Origin: Campylobacter concisus
GTDB lineage: Bacteria; Campylobacterota; Campylobacteria; Campylobacterales; Campylobacteraceae
Assembly (NCBI RefSeq): GCF_015230015.1
Contig: NZ_JAAKZC010000007.1
Coordinates: forward strand, 1 to 64,000
Length of the DNA: 64,000 nt
Reading direction: 5' to 3'
The position numbers and the translations under genes were made by a program. Below the pieces are notes generated by a model. It saw only the letters and a program-made list of their open reading frames with translations, was not told the DNA's origin and made no database searches. Shown piece by piece: positions 26,833-37,069 of the stretch; position 1 is the first letter of the stretch; every line of letters starts with the position of its first letter.

Positions 26833-27222
26833 TTTTAATATAACCTTGTCGCCTTTAGTGCCTAAAACATGCACTTTCTCGCCATTTTTTAGCGCTCCAT
26901 CATACTTCCAAAGAGTGCCTTTAAAATAGACCATATTTTCTCTGATCTCGCCAACGCCTGGCTCATCTAAAAACTCTTCGTTAAAGCTCTCTTTTTTAGC
27001 CATAAATTTACTCTTTAATGGCGCCTTTAAGAGCGCAAGCAAGATAAAGGCAAGCACTAATACGGCTAAAATTTGAAAGCTCCACTCAAAACTAAAGCCA
27101 AAATTTACCGCTCCGACGATGATAAAAGCTAGGCCAAAAAATAGCAGATAAAATGAAAATAGCATAAGCTCAGCCGCGCATAAGAGCGCGCCTATGGCTA
27201 TCATTATAAAAGGACTTATCAC
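26830..27222 (-). CDS. NfeD-like membrane protein
   Basis: 130 residues: three or four closely packed N-terminal membrane helices (about 1-75) and a C-terminal OB fold with GEIRENMVYFKGTLWKYDG, the NfeD1b type. It starts inside the stop of the SPFH gene (ATGA, 4-bp overlap). NfeD/stomatin pairs are thought to organise membrane microdomains or assist proteolysis. Confidence 0.85.
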   Translation of the reverse strand: MISPFIMIAIGALLCAAELMLFSFYLLFFGLAFIIVGAVNFGFSFEWSFQILAVLVLAFILLALLKAPLKSKFMAKKESFNEEFLDEPGVGEIRENMVYFKGTLWKYDGALKNGEKVHVLGTKGDKVILK

Positions 27223-28133
27223 GCCTTATCCTTAGCTAAGAAATTCTTTAAAACACTAAGCGAGCCAATTAGCTCAGCCGCCTCGTAAGGGACTAAAATT
27301 TTATCTTTTGAGCTGTTTTTAGCTAGCTCGCTAAATGCCCCGACCCTGTCACGAGCAAGCAAAAATTCAGCCGCATTTGCGTTTTTACTCATGCTGTCAT
27401 TTATCATATCCATAGCCTCTTTTTGAGCTGTTGCGATGGCGATTTGCTCGTATTTTTTCGCATCAGCCATACGCTCTATCGCCTCTGCTTGAAGCACTTT
27501 TTCTTGCTTTAGCGCCTCTGCGTTGCGTATTAGCGCCTCTTTTTCAGCCAAGGCTTTTAGCTCGATCGCGCGCTTTTCACGCTCAGCCTTCATCTGCATA
27601 TTCATCGCCTCTTCGATGCCAAGCGGGACAGAAATTTCAGAAATTTCCACACGCATGATCTTTACGCCCCAGTTGCCAGCAGCATCACCAAGAGCTACTT
27701 GAAGTGCAGCATTTAGACGGTCACGTGAGCTTAGTGTATCATCAAGGTTCATCGCTCCTATCTCACCACGAAGCGTTGTCATGGCTAAATTTGCAATAGC
27801 GCGCTTGTAGTTATCAACATTATAAACCGCCATTTTTGCATCAAATACCTTTAAAAAGACGATGCCATCGACGCTAATATTAACATTATCTTTTGTGATG
27901 ACTTGCTGTTTTGTGATATCAACGAGTTGCTCTTTTATAGTTATGATCGCCCTTATCTGATCGACAAATGGGATGATGATATGGAATCCCCCGTCAAGCA
28001 CCTTGTGAAATTTACCAAGACGCTCGATCAGCAAGTTATCTGCTTGCGAAACGATCTTGATACCAGCTTTTAAAAACAAAAATGCAAAAATAACCAAAAC
28101 AACGACTAAAACGCCAAATGTCTCAACTTGCAT
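27219..28133 (-). CDS. SPFH/band-7 (stomatin-like) membrane protein, QmcA type
   Basis: 304 residues. An N-terminal membrane anchor (about 4-25) precedes a band-7 domain (about 25-190; RLGKFHKVLDGGFHIIIPF, ALGDAAGNWGVKIMRVEI) and a long Ala/Glu/Lys coiled coil (about 190-260). Proteins of this type form ring assemblies in the inner membrane. Operon with nfeD through a 4-bp overlap, which is the common genomic pairing. Confidence 0.92.
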   Translation of the reverse strand: MQVETFGVLVVVLVIFAFLFLKAGIKIVSQADNLLIERLGKFHKVLDGGFHIIIPFVDQIRAIITIKEQLVDITKQQVITKDNVNISVDGIVFLKVFDAKMAVYNVDNYKRAIANLAMTTLRGEIGAMNLDDTLSSRDRLNAALQVALGDAAGNWGVKIMRVEISEISVPLGIEEAMNMQMKAEREKRAIELKALAEKEALIRNAEALKQEKVLQAEAIERMADAKKYEQIAIATAQKEAMDMINDSMSKNANAAEFLLARDRVGAFSELAKNSSKDKILVPYEAAELIGSLSVLKNFLAKDKA

Positions 28134-28174
28134 CTTCTCTCCTTTAATTTATAATTTGTTATTTTCTTAAGTAT

Positions 28175-28180
28175 TATAAT
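28175..28180 (+). promoter_or_regulatory. -10 promoter of the first NlpE-like gene
   Basis: TATAAT, set in GTATTATAATAC, lies 34 bp before the ATG at 28214. Confidence 0.6.
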
Positions 28181-28213
28181 ACATTTTAAATTTTATTTTC
28201 AAAAAGGATCAGC

Positions 28214-28642
28214 ATGAAAAATTTTATCTTTGCACTAAGTGCGGCTCTACTTTTAGCAGGTTGCGCTACGTCAAACCAAAGCGCAAGCGTCCCACAAGGC
28301 AAATGTGAAGTAAAAGGTAGCTGCATGGCTCCAGTAAGCAGCATAGAGGGCACTTACAAGGCATTTTTACCTTGCGCTAGTTGCATGGGCATAGACTCAA
28401 CTCTTACGCTTAAAAAAGACGGCACATTTGAAAGTGTGATGAACTACAAGTCAAAAGACAACTACAAAGCCGTTAGCAAGGGCAAATACTCAGTCAAAAA
28501 CGGCGTTATCACAACCGTTGATGAGTATAAAGAGAAGAGCTTTTATAAGATCGAGGGAGAGAGCCTAAAGATGCTTGACATGGATCAAAAAGAGGTCACT
28601 GGCGAGCTAAAAGACAAATACATCTTCAAACGCGTAAAATAA
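28214..28642 (+). CDS. NlpE-like lipoprotein (N-terminal domain only)
   Basis: 142 residues. Lipobox LLLAGC; the mature part is one NlpE N-terminal beta-barrel domain with the typical GTYKAFLPCASCMGIDSTLTLKKDGTF, including the CxxC. In E. coli NlpE senses surface contact, copper and lipoprotein traffic through Cpx; Campylobacter has a CosR/CprRS-type rather than a clear Cpx circuit, so the role here is open. Two further cysteines lie in KCEVKGSCM. AAAAGG precedes the ATG. A second NlpE-like gene follows 48 bp later. Confidence 0.85.
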   Translation: MKNFIFALSAALLLAGCATSNQSASVPQGKCEVKGSCMAPVSSIEGTYKAFLPCASCMGIDSTLTLKKDGTFESVMNYKSKDNYKAVSKGKYSVKNGVITTVDEYKEKSFYKIEGESLKMLDMDQKEVTGELKDKYIFKRVK

Positions 28643-28660
28643 ATTTTAAAGGCAAAATGA

Positions 28661-28666
28661 TATAAT
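28661..28666 (+). promoter_or_regulatory. -10 promoter of the second NlpE-like gene
   Basis: A perfect TATAAT lies 25 bp before the ATG at 28691, so the second gene can be expressed on its own. Confidence 0.55.
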
Positions 28667-28690
28667 TTTGCAATTTTTAAGGAGTTGCAA

Positions 28691-29896
28691 ATGAAATATC
28701 TTTTTGCCATACTTATCTCATTTTTTATCATTGGCTGCGCGAAAAATGAAAATTTAAAGCCACAAAACCAAGAGCAAACACAAAAATCAAAAGAAGAAAA
28801 ACCACTTCTTAGAGACGAAAAACCAAAAAAACCAGAAAAACTAATACTTTCAAACTCTATCTACACGAGCTACTACACCACCTTGCCATGCTCAAACTGC
28901 GAGGGCGTGAAGACTATCTTAACTCTAAATAAAGACAAAACCTACACAAAAACTATGCTTACGATGGATAAGGCTGCTACCTTGGTAGAAAAAGGCGGCA
29001 CTTTCGATATCGATGAGAGCACTATCGTGCTAAAAGATGAAAGTGGCGCACTAAGCTACTTTGTGCCAAACAAAAACTCACTTCTTCAGCTTGATGATAA
29101 GAAAAATAAGCGAGTTGGCGTGCTAGCTCAAATTTATAACTACGAGCCAGTAAATAAGGCTTATAAAGATAGTTTTTTTGCTAGATTTTCTAAATTTAAA
29201 GACAAAAATGGCTTTTTAGAGCTTGTGCTTGTGCCTAGCAAAAACGGCGCAAAGATAAGCTTTTACTCATCGCTAAAAGATGGCTCGCCACTTTGTAAAT
29301 TTAACTCAGAGCTGCTTTACGATAAGGGCATTTTTTACCTTTTGGATGAAAAAGGCGTGGCTTTAAGCGTGCATAAAACCGCTAATGACATCTTCGTAAT
29401 CGCAAACGATAAAATTTGCAAAAACACTCACATAAGCGGACACTACAAAAGAGAAAAAGGCAGATCTAGCCTCTTTGGCAAGGGCTTTTTTGCAAAACTT
29501 ACAAATGAGTCAGTAAATGCTGATGTGATGAAATTTTATGGCGCAAAAAACATAAAAAGAGACAATACCAAAAAAGAAAATAGCTACATCGTCACAAGTA
29601 AAAACGAGAGAATTTTTGAATACACCTTGCTAAATGGCATCATTACAAGCATTGAAATTTACTCAAATGAGTTTAAAACTCCTGAAAATATCAGTCTAAA
29701 ATCAAATTTCAAAGATATAAAAAACGCCCTTGTCATCTCTAAATTTCAAAGCGACGCAAACAATATCTATCTAAAAATAGATAGCCACGATATGCTTATA
29801 AAGCTTAAAAATCCACTCGCACAAGAGATAACAAATTTAAGCCAGATCCCAGACGAGGCGCAAATAGAGCAGATAACTCTGATGTGGAACCAGTAG
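28691..29896 (+). CDS. Large NlpE-containing lipoprotein with extra C-terminal domains
   Basis: 401 residues. Lipobox FIIGC; a Lys/Glu/Pro-rich linker (about 20-50); an NlpE-type domain (about 52-145) with YTTLPCSNCEGVKTILTLNKDKTY and its CxxC; a middle beta-rich region (about 155-255) with two more cysteines; and a C-terminal region (about 260-400) that faintly recalls DUF1131 lipoproteins such as YfeY. The DUF1131 reading is a guess. A TTG at 28685 is in frame, but AAGGAG and spacing fit the ATG. It is followed after 1 base by an MFS gene. Confidence 0.75.
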   Translation: MKYLFAILISFFIIGCAKNENLKPQNQEQTQKSKEEKPLLRDEKPKKPEKLILSNSIYTSYYTTLPCSNCEGVKTILTLNKDKTYTKTMLTMDKAATLVEKGGTFDIDESTIVLKDESGALSYFVPNKNSLLQLDDKKNKRVGVLAQIYNYEPVNKAYKDSFFARFSKFKDKNGFLELVLVPSKNGAKISFYSSLKDGSPLCKFNSELLYDKGIFYLLDEKGVALSVHKTANDIFVIANDKICKNTHISGHYKREKGRSSLFGKGFFAKLTNESVNADVMKFYGAKNIKRDNTKKENSYIVTSKNERIFEYTLLNGIITSIEIYSNEFKTPENISLKSNFKDIKNALVISKFQSDANNIYLKIDSHDMLIKLKNPLAQEITNLSQIPDEAQIEQITLMWNQ

Positions 29897-29897
29897 T

Positions 29898-31094
29898 TTG
29901 AAAGAATATCTTAAGCTTTTAAAGGATGAGAGAAATTTCCGCCTTTTAAGCACCGTTCAGCTCATGTGCTACTTTGGTGTGTGGTTCTCGCACACGGGCA
30001 TTTTCACGCTACTTATCTCGCTTGACGCTCCTGTGTGGGCGCTTACATTAAGTGCAGCGATGGCATTTATCCCGGGCGTTGCCATCGCTCCATTTAGTGG
30101 CATTTTGGTGGATAAATTTAGCCCAAAACCTATGCTTGTTATCATGATGGCGGTTGAGACCATAAGCGTTTTTATGCTACTTTTTATAAACTCACTTGAT
30201 TTTTTATGGCTGCTTTTGCTTATCATTTTTGTTAGAAATGGCGTTGGTGGGATGTATTTTCAAGTAGAGATGAGCGTGCTGCCAAAAATTTTGAGCAAAG
30301 AGAGCCTAAAGCTTGCAAATGAGATCCACTCCATCATCTGGGCGGTCTCATACACCGCTGGTATGGGGCTTGCTGGGGTTTATATACATTTTTTTGGCAT
30401 CAAAAGCGCCTTTTTGCTCGATGGAGTTCTTTATCTTTGCAGTTTTGGCTTTTTATATCTTCTAAAGCTAGACGGGCTAAAGCCAGAATTTATAGAAAAA
30501 CCTCTAAAAATGCTAAAAAATGGGCTTAAATATCTAAAAGAAAATAGACTCATAGTCCATCTTATATTTTTGCACGCCTTTGTTGGCATCACAGCTTATG
30601 ATGCACTGATCGCGCTTTTAGCTGATTATAGATACGCAAATTTACTCTCAACCTCGCTAGTTATCGGCCTACTAAACGCCTCAAGGTCGATCTCGCTTAT
30701 GTTTGCGCCAGCCTTGCTTAGTAAATTTATGAATAAAAAAACGCTCATCTACATCTACATCGGTCAAGGAGTTGGCATAATCATCTGGGCGCTATCTTTG
30801 CAAAATTTTTATCTCTCACTCATTGGCATCATTTTTGCTGGATTTTGCACATCAAGCCTTTGGAGCTACACCTACACGCTGCTTCAGCAAAACTGCCAGA
30901 AGGAATTTTACGGCCGAGTGATCGCGTATAATGATATGGTTTTTCTTGGATTTAGCGCACTTATCTCATTTGCGATCGGCTTTTTATACGAGCTTGGGCT
31001 AAGCGTAGAGATGATCGCAACCTTCATGGGAAGCCTCTTTTTCATTGGAGCTTTTTACTACCACGTAGTTTCAAAAAAGTATGAGATAAGGTAG
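29898..31094 (+). CDS. MFS transporter (EntS/MFS_3-like exporter)
   Basis: 398 residues with about 12 membrane helices. The loop between helices 2 and 3 reads SGILVDKFSPKPMLV, the MFS motif. Overall pattern fits the MFS_3 group of drug and siderophore exporters; substrate unknown. The start is TTG, 1 base after the preceding stop, with no clear ribosome site, so translation is probably coupled to the NlpE-like gene. Confidence 0.82.
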   Translation: MKEYLKLLKDERNFRLLSTVQLMCYFGVWFSHTGIFTLLISLDAPVWALTLSAAMAFIPGVAIAPFSGILVDKFSPKPMLVIMMAVETISVFMLLFINSLDFLWLLLLIIFVRNGVGGMYFQVEMSVLPKILSKESLKLANEIHSIIWAVSYTAGMGLAGVYIHFFGIKSAFLLDGVLYLCSFGFLYLLKLDGLKPEFIEKPLKMLKNGLKYLKENRLIVHLIFLHAFVGITAYDALIALLADYRYANLLSTSLVIGLLNASRSISLMFAPALLSKFMNKKTLIYIYIGQGVGIIIWALSLQNFYLSLIGIIFAGFCTSSLWSYTYTLLQQNCQKEFYGRVIAYNDMVFLGFSALISFAIGFLYELGLSVEMIATFMGSLFFIGAFYYHVVSKKYEIR

Positions 31095-31137
31095 AAATTA
31101 AAAGTCAATATTAGATCGCGGACTAAGCCGCAATCCA

Positions 31138-31992
31138 TTATAGATAAACTGGGATATTTGTATGTTCTAAGAAAAATCTTGATGTTCCACCAAGGACCAT
31201 CTCCATAAGTCCGTTTTCGCCGTATCTACTAGCTACGATGAGGTCCGCATTTCTATCATTTGCAGCTTTTAAAAGTGCTTCGCCAGGTATCGTTGTAGTT
31301 GCTATAACTTCAAAACTAGCACTGATATTATGAACCTTAAAGTACTCTTCAAGTTTTTTAAGATTTAGCTCTGCATTATCGCCAAGGCTTGCTTTTGAAG
31401 TGATGCACTGAACCTTTTTGGCGCTCTTTAAAAGATCGATCGCACCAGTTAGGGCTCTTGAGCTTTGAGTAGTGCCAGTCCAGCTTACAAGGATGTTATC
31501 AGCTTTAAAATCACGCATCTTTCTAGGGATAACGATCGCATTTTTGCCGCTTTTTAAAACAGCTGACTCAAATGTACCAGTGATCTTACCATCAAGTGGC
31601 ACTGCAGCTACGACTAGATCGCAAAATTTACTCTCTTGCTCAACTATGGCGCTTCTTTTTCCATTATGGATCGTGAAATTTGCAGTGCAGACATCTTCGA
31701 TAACCTCGTCGCTCACCTTTATGCCTAGCTCTGCGCAAATTTTATTAAAAAGCTTTTCGTTCTCTTCGTGCTCAACCGCAAGCTCTGACTTGGCTGATTT
31801 TAAGAATTCCTCAAAAAGCACTCCACCACGAAGCGTCATTTTCATATTATAAACCACGCTTGGATCTAGTTGGCAAGTTAGTATCTCCATGTGAGCTTTA
31901 AACCATTGTGCAACCTTTAAGGCACCGTAAATTCTTGGCTCGATATCGTCCCCTGCTCCTATTGGAAAAAGCAACTTTTTGTATTTCATCAT
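31138..31992 (-). CDS. Tandem universal stress protein
   Basis: 284 residues made of two UspA-like halves (about 1-140 and 145-284). The second half ends ADLIVASRYGENGLMEMVLGGTSRFFLEHTNIPVYL, close to the ATP-binding G-x2-G-x9-G(S/T) signature; the first half is more divergent. Cytoplasmic. It is downstream of pnp on the same strand with 15 bp between, and AAAGGAT precedes the ATG. Confidence 0.85.
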   Translation of the reverse strand: MMKYKKLLFPIGAGDDIEPRIYGALKVAQWFKAHMEILTCQLDPSVVYNMKMTLRGGVLFEEFLKSAKSELAVEHEENEKLFNKICAELGIKVSDEVIEDVCTANFTIHNGKRSAIVEQESKFCDLVVAAVPLDGKITGTFESAVLKSGKNAIVIPRKMRDFKADNILVSWTGTTQSSRALTGAIDLLKSAKKVQCITSKASLGDNAELNLKKLEEYFKVHNISASFEVIATTTIPGEALLKAANDRNADLIVASRYGENGLMEMVLGGTSRFFLEHTNIPVYL

Positions 31993-32007
31993 CTATCCTT
32001 TAAAAAT

Positions 32008-34206
32008 TTATTCAACCAAAGAGAGCGAAATTTTGTTTCCTTTTTGCTCGCTCACACACACTTTTACCTGATCGCCTACGTTTAATGGGCTCTTTATCTT
32101 CGAGATATGAAGCAGACCATCAACTCCATCTTTTAGCTCGATAAATACTCCAAAATCAACCACGCTTTTTACGCTTCCAACAAACTCATCTCCGATATTA
32201 AATGTCGGTTTTACGCGGTCTTTGTCGTGTTTAAATGGCTTTTTGCCAAATGAGCGAGAGTTCTCTTTTGAAGTGATCGAAATGATGTAGTCTTTTGCCG
32301 CATCGACGTTTTTCTTAGCGCCACCTGCGATTTTAACCTCGCCTTTTTCTCTATCAAGGTCGATTGAAACTTCAAATTTCTCGATGATCTCTTTTATGGT
32401 CTTGCCAGCTTGACCGATGATATCTACGATCTTGCTTGGATCAACGCTAAATAGCTCAAGCTTTGGAAGCACATCTTCGTTTATCTCTATATTTTTATCA
32501 GCCTGTGTCATTAGAGTAAGGATATGCTCTCTGCCGCGTTTTGCTTGATAAAGTGCCTCTTTTAGCACTTCTAAGCTGATGCCTCCAAGCTTGATATCCA
32601 TCTGAAGCGCTGTGATGCCATCACTTGTGCCAGCAACTTTAAAGTCCATATCGCCGTCGTGGTCTTCAAGTCCCATGATATCAGTTAAAACTGCGTGTTT
32701 GTCGCCTTCAAATATAAGACCCATCGCAACACCTGCAACTAGTTTTTGGGTATTGACCCCAGCAGCTCTAAGTGCGAGCGAACCACCGCAAACACTAGCC
32801 ATCGAGCTTGAACCGTTGCTCTCTAAAATTTCTGAAACGACCCTTATCGTATATGGAGAAGCTAGATCGATGCTTGGTGCAAGGGCACGTTTGGCTAAAT
32901 TTCCATGTCCAAGCTCACGTCTGCCTGGAGCTTTTAGCGGACTTGCTTCGCCTACGCTAAAGCCTGGGAAGTTGTAGTTAAACATAAATTTCTCAACCAA
33001 AGCTGTCTTTTCAGTGAGGATATCATACATCTGAGCGTCGCCATCAGTGCCAAGAGTAGCGACAACTAGCGCTTGAGTTTGGCCTCTGGTAAATAAACAA
33101 GAGCCATGAGCGTTTGGTAGCACGTTTGTCTCGATGCTAATAGGTCTAACCTCTTCAAGCCCACGTCCATCGGCTCTAATGCCCTCGTTTATGATCTGCT
33201 CTCTTACTATTTTCTTTTTGTATTTTCCAAGGACATTTGTGATGACAGCCTCGTCCCAGCCCTCTTTTTGAGCTACCTCATCGCTTGAAATTTGTTTAGC
33301 GATCTTACCAAGCTCGCTTGCACGCTCACTCTTTGCCATTTGATTGATCGCGCTTTTAACCTCTGCTTTATAAAATTTATCTATGTAAATAGCGATATTT
33401 TCATTTTCTATCTCAGGTTTTAGCTCAAGTGCTGCATCCTCTTTTTTATGCTCTTTAAACGCCTCTTCATAAGCGCTACTAGCTCTTAGTATGGCCTTGC
33501 CAGCAAAGTCGATCGCCTCAACCATCTTATCTTCGCTAAATTCATTCATCACTTGCTTTTGCGCCATGCTATCACTTAGGCTTGGATCTATCATCGGCTC
33601 TATCGCTACCATCGGTATGAGCTGTGTAGTTTGCTGAGGCAAGCTTCTCATCTCGATCATCAAAAGCTCATCTTTTGTGCCAGCTACATATAGATCGATC
33701 GCACTTTGTTTTAGCTCAGAGTTGCTTGGGTTTATGACAAATTTATCATCTATATAGCCAACTCTTACGCCACAAACTGGGCGATTTACAGGGATGTCAC
33801 TAAGATACAGTGCAACTGAAGCCGCATTTAGGCTCACAACTTGCAAATCAACCTCAGGATCAGCTGAAAGCACCATAACAACGATCTGCGTTGGGTATGC
33901 GTAGCCTTTTGGGAAAAGTGGGCGAAGTGATCTATCAATGATGCGAGCTGTTAGCGTCTCAAAGTCGCCTGGCTTGGTCTCGCGCTTGACGTAACCGCCT
34001 GGTATTTTACCAGCAGCGTAAGCTTTTTCGATGTATTGCACCGTTAGAGGCAAAAAGTCCTCTTCAACTTGCACATCTTCTCTTGCCACAGTTGCTAAAA
34101 CTACGGTGTTTTTCACTCTTAAAAGCACTGCCCCACTAGCTTGTTTAGCTACTTTATTAAGGTCAAAAATTTCGACCTGATTATTGACTTCTATACTATA
34201 TTGCAT
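32008..34206 (-). CDS. pnp: Polynucleotide phosphorylase
   Basis: 732 residues. Two RNase PH domains (about 1-220 and 325-545) flank the helical linker; [15 protein letters not shown] and [14 protein letters not shown] mark the catalytic second core. KH (about 550-615) and S1 (about 655-730; [20 protein letters not shown]) domains complete the enzyme. A 3'-to-5' phosphorolytic exoribonuclease and degradosome component. Its start overlaps the preceding PRTase-like gene by 11 bp. Confidence 0.96.
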   Translation of the reverse strand: MQYSIEVNNQVEIFDLNKVAKQASGAVLLRVKNTVVLATVAREDVQVEEDFLPLTVQYIEKAYAAGKIPGGYVKRETKPGDFETLTARIIDRSLRPLFPKGYAYPTQIVVMVLSADPEVDLQVVSLNAASVALYLSDIPVNRPVCGVRVGYIDDKFVINPSNSELKQSAIDLYVAGTKDELLMIEMRSLPQQTTQLIPMVAIEPMIDPSLSDSMAQKQVMNEFSEDKMVEAIDFAGKAILRASSAYEEAFKEHKKEDAALELKPEIENENIAIYIDKFYKAEVKSAINQMAKSERASELGKIAKQISSDEVAQKEGWDEAVITNVLGKYKKKIVREQIINEGIRADGRGLEEVRPISIETNVLPNAHGSCLFTRGQTQALVVATLGTDGDAQMYDILTEKTALVEKFMFNYNFPGFSVGEASPLKAPGRRELGHGNLAKRALAPSIDLASPYTIRVVSEILESNGSSSMASVCGGSLALRAAGVNTQKLVAGVAMGLIFEGDKHAVLTDIMGLEDHDGDMDFKVAGTSDGITALQMDIKLGGISLEVLKEALYQAKRGREHILTLMTQADKNIEINEDVLPKLELFSVDPSKIVDIIGQAGKTIKEIIEKFEVSIDLDREKGEVKIAGGAKKNVDAAKDYIISITSKENSRSFGKKPFKHDKDRVKPTFNIGDEFVGSVKSVVDFGVFIELKDGVDGLLHISKIKSPLNVGDQVKVCVSEQKGNKISLSLVE

Positions 34207-34894
34207 TATTTTTATCTCCTTGTTGTTTTTGTAATGGTAAATAGTGAGGGCTCTCTTCTAATATCGACATGATGCGCTCGCTCGTAGCCTCGATCTTTTT
34301 CTCGTAATACGAATCCACATCGATAAAATCAACGATCTTGTTTATCGTATAAATTTCATCGACCATATCATTTAAATTTGCAAAGACATCGGTAGCTATC
34401 ATCGGCGTTGCGTATGAGATAGATTTTACCTTCACATCAAGCAGCGTCTTTATGCAGATGAGTGCCGTCATGCCAGTCTCACACCCCTCATCGATTAGTA
34501 AAATATTCTTACCCTTTAGCTCTCCTATCAAATTTCCTTTTCTATATTTATAGACATTTTTTAAAATTTTCTCTTCATATTTTCTATGTGCCTCACCGTA
34601 GATGTAGTCATAGCTTATATTAAAAGCTTTTATGAGAGGGTCGTTTAGCACGATATCCTCAGTTTCGCTAACTATCGCTACGTCACATTCGCTGTTGTTT
34701 GGCGCAGGGATTGGCTCACTAAAGAGCATCTCATAACTTAAATTTAACCCCCTGCAAACTACGTCAGTCAAGATAACTGACTCAAGCGACATGCAAACAA
34801 CTATCGTCTTAGCGTCATTTAGCTCTTTTTTTGGCAAGATCTCGATGAGCTTGTTGGCTGCATCTAGTTGATCTTTAAATTTAACGCTTTCCAT
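34196..34894 (-). CDS. Phosphoribosyltransferase-like protein
   Basis: 232 residues. [19 protein letters not shown] corresponds to the PRPP-binding loop of type I phosphoribosyltransferases, with one acidic residue of the usual pair replaced. Substrate and activity cannot be read. It overlaps pnp by 11 bp and follows lptD by 12 bp. I recall a similar hypothetical before pnp in C. jejuni, which argues for a functional link with RNA turnover or nucleotide salvage. Confidence 0.75.
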   Translation of the reverse strand: MESVKFKDQLDAANKLIEILPKKELNDAKTIVVCMSLESVILTDVVCRGLNLSYEMLFSEPIPAPNNSECDVAIVSETEDIVLNDPLIKAFNISYDYIYGEAHRKYEEKILKNVYKYRKGNLIGELKGKNILLIDEGCETGMTALICIKTLLDVKVKSISYATPMIATDVFANLNDMVDEIYTINKIVDFIDVDSYYEKKIEATSERIMSILEESPHYLPLQKQQGDKNNAI

Positions 34895-34906
34895 TATCTA
34901 GCCATC

Positions 34907-37069
34907 TTATTTGCTACTTGATGAAGTGGTGCTGTTTTGTGAAAAGTCATAGTGCAAGCCGCCCATCGGATAGAAATTTATAGTAAAGTAGATGCCACTT
35001 TTCTTGGTTGAAGCTGAACCATTTGTCGTTGTTGTTGGCTCGACATCGTGTTGATAGATCAGCCCGTAGTTCCAGCACTTTCTTTGATGAAGCACGCCAA
35101 CTCTCCAGCTCTTTGTGTAGCTTCTCTCAACGTCGTATTGCCAGCCGCCAATTAGGCTATATTGATGAGGGAGCTTCACGCCTGCACTGCTTGTAAAGTA
35201 GCTATCTTTTGTTGAGCTGTTTTTAGCAAGGCTATCGCTCTTTTTCATCGTATGGAGCATATTTATCCAAAATCTATCATGCGTATATGAAAAACCGCTT
35301 TGAAGCTTTTTAAATTCCTTATACCTGTGCGAATACTCGAGCTTGTTGTAAAGGCTTAAATTTTCAAAAGGATATAGATAGATCGCATTTTTTAAATTTG
35401 AATACTCATCCTCTTTTGTGTAATATCCTTGCGAGATGCTGTGTTTGACGACCTTTCTGCCACTGCTGTTAAAGAAATATTGCGTCAAATAGCCAGAAAC
35501 TTCCTCTTTGCTCTGCTCTTGAGCTAGGAAATTTTCATACTCGTTTAGGTATTTGTCGTAGATAAACTCATCGTCTAAATTTCCCTTTCTATATCCTGGC
35601 AGCAAGTACTCTGCGCCAAAATTTAGAGTGTGATAAAAGCTCTCATAGGCCTTTGCAAGGTCTGTGTGAAGGGTAAATTTATGATAGTTGTTTATAAAAT
35701 TTGTGTGCTTATCTTCTCTTGTGTCATCAAGTGCGATGATCTTGTTGTCGTAGTTTATCCTTGAGGCGTAGAGATACTCGTAAAATGAAAACGTTAGGCT
35801 ATCATCAAATAGCGGCACATGCACCGAAGCTGGCAGTGTAAATTCATACTGCGTCGCCTTTACGCCGATCTTTCTATCATATCTATGTGACTGAAGATCG
35901 AGCGAGTACAAGATATTTGGCAAGACTATGTCATCTGTAAATTTATGATACTGAAGCGATGGAAGCTCTTGAAGCGTATCTTTGTTTTCGTTCTTTGAGC
36001 CGATCTTTTCGGTATCTATGTAGTATTTCGCATAGGCGCCAAAGTAGTGATCGTCGTTTGCTATGAAGTAGTTAAATTTAGAGGTTACAAGCGAGTCATA
36101 GTCATCGTCTCTGCCCTTTAAATTTAGATAGTCTATGTCATTTAGCTTGGTTGCATCTATCCACATACCCTCTTGCAAATCAGCCTCGCTAAGATATTTT
36201 ATGAGTTTATCTCTTTCGTATTTTAGACCAACACCTTTGTGAGTTTTGTTTTTTAGCTCAGCTCTGTTTGAAGTCTCACCTTTTTGCTTGGCTCGGTAGC
36301 TGTTTTTATCAGTAAATGAACCAAAACTGATCTCACCTCTAGAATCAGGCGACTCAGTAAATCTAAAAGCACCGTAAATTCCATCACCTCTGTTTGTTCT
36401 TATCTGTGGGTCAAACTCTAGATCCCACTCATTATAAGGTGCAAAATAGACTGGTTGCTTATAGTAAAATCCCTCTGACTTGCCGTATCCAAGCTCTGGT
36501 GGCAAAAGTCCTGTCCTTCTTGTAGTATCAGTTGAGAAGCCAAAGTATGGCAAGTAAAAGACTGGTACATTTGCTATGCGAAAGACTGGGTTAAAAAGGT
36601 GCAAAAATTTACTCTGTTTGTTTAGCATGGCTGAGCTTGAAGTGATGCTCCAGTCAGGATCTTGGACATTACAGCTTGAAACCATAGCCTTTCTTACTCT
36701 GTAATACTCGCTATCAGAGCTGCTCTCGTCGCTTCTCATCCACACTTCCATATCTTTGTTCATCATAAAGAGCGACTCAAAGGCAGCGTTGTTATTTTTC
36801 AAATTTAGCTTGGCGTAGTTTGAGCGAGAGACCTCGTCTTTACCCTTCATCATATTGACATTGCCAAAGAGCTCAATGACTGAGTTGTTTTGATCATAGA
36901 CAGCACAATCAGCCGTCACAAGATACTCTTGCGAATATACAACGACGTTTTTGTTTGCCGTTACGATGCCCTTATCTTGCTTCACATCATCAGCTAATAG
37001 CTGCACATCTTGCACTGCTGCACTTAAACTAAAAACACAAACCGGAATTAAAAATAAAATTTTACGCAT
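34907..37069 (-). CDS. lptD: LPS-assembly outer-membrane protein LptD
   Basis: 720 residues with a signal peptide ending near SLSAA. The OstA/LptA-like domain (about 22-130; ADDVKQDKGIVTANKNVVVYS) precedes a large beta-barrel in which PVFYLPYFGFSTDTTRRTGLLPPELGY is the family signature. It inserts lipooligosaccharide into the outer leaflet with LptE. Start overlaps the RDD gene end by 8 bp. Confidence 0.93.
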   Translation of the reverse strand: MRKILFLIPVCVFSLSAAVQDVQLLADDVKQDKGIVTANKNVVVYSQEYLVTADCAVYDQNNSVIELFGNVNMMKGKDEVSRSNYAKLNLKNNNAAFESLFMMNKDMEVWMRSDESSSDSEYYRVRKAMVSSCNVQDPDWSITSSSAMLNKQSKFLHLFNPVFRIANVPVFYLPYFGFSTDTTRRTGLLPPELGYGKSEGFYYKQPVYFAPYNEWDLEFDPQIRTNRGDGIYGAFRFTESPDSRGEISFGSFTDKNSYRAKQKGETSNRAELKNKTHKGVGLKYERDKLIKYLSEADLQEGMWIDATKLNDIDYLNLKGRDDDYDSLVTSKFNYFIANDDHYFGAYAKYYIDTEKIGSKNENKDTLQELPSLQYHKFTDDIVLPNILYSLDLQSHRYDRKIGVKATQYEFTLPASVHVPLFDDSLTFSFYEYLYASRINYDNKIIALDDTREDKHTNFINNYHKFTLHTDLAKAYESFYHTLNFGAEYLLPGYRKGNLDDEFIYDKYLNEYENFLAQEQSKEEVSGYLTQYFFNSSGRKVVKHSISQGYYTKEDEYSNLKNAIYLYPFENLSLYNKLEYSHRYKEFKKLQSGFSYTHDRFWINMLHTMKKSDSLAKNSSTKDSYFTSSAGVKLPHQYSLIGGWQYDVERSYTKSWRVGVLHQRKCWNYGLIYQHDVEPTTTTNGSASTKKSGIYFTINFYPMGGLHYDFSQNSTTSSSSK

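Noticed and set aside
31095-31137. Terminator between the MFS gene and usp
   Set aside because: A 4-bp GCGG/CCGC stem exists but no T run follows.
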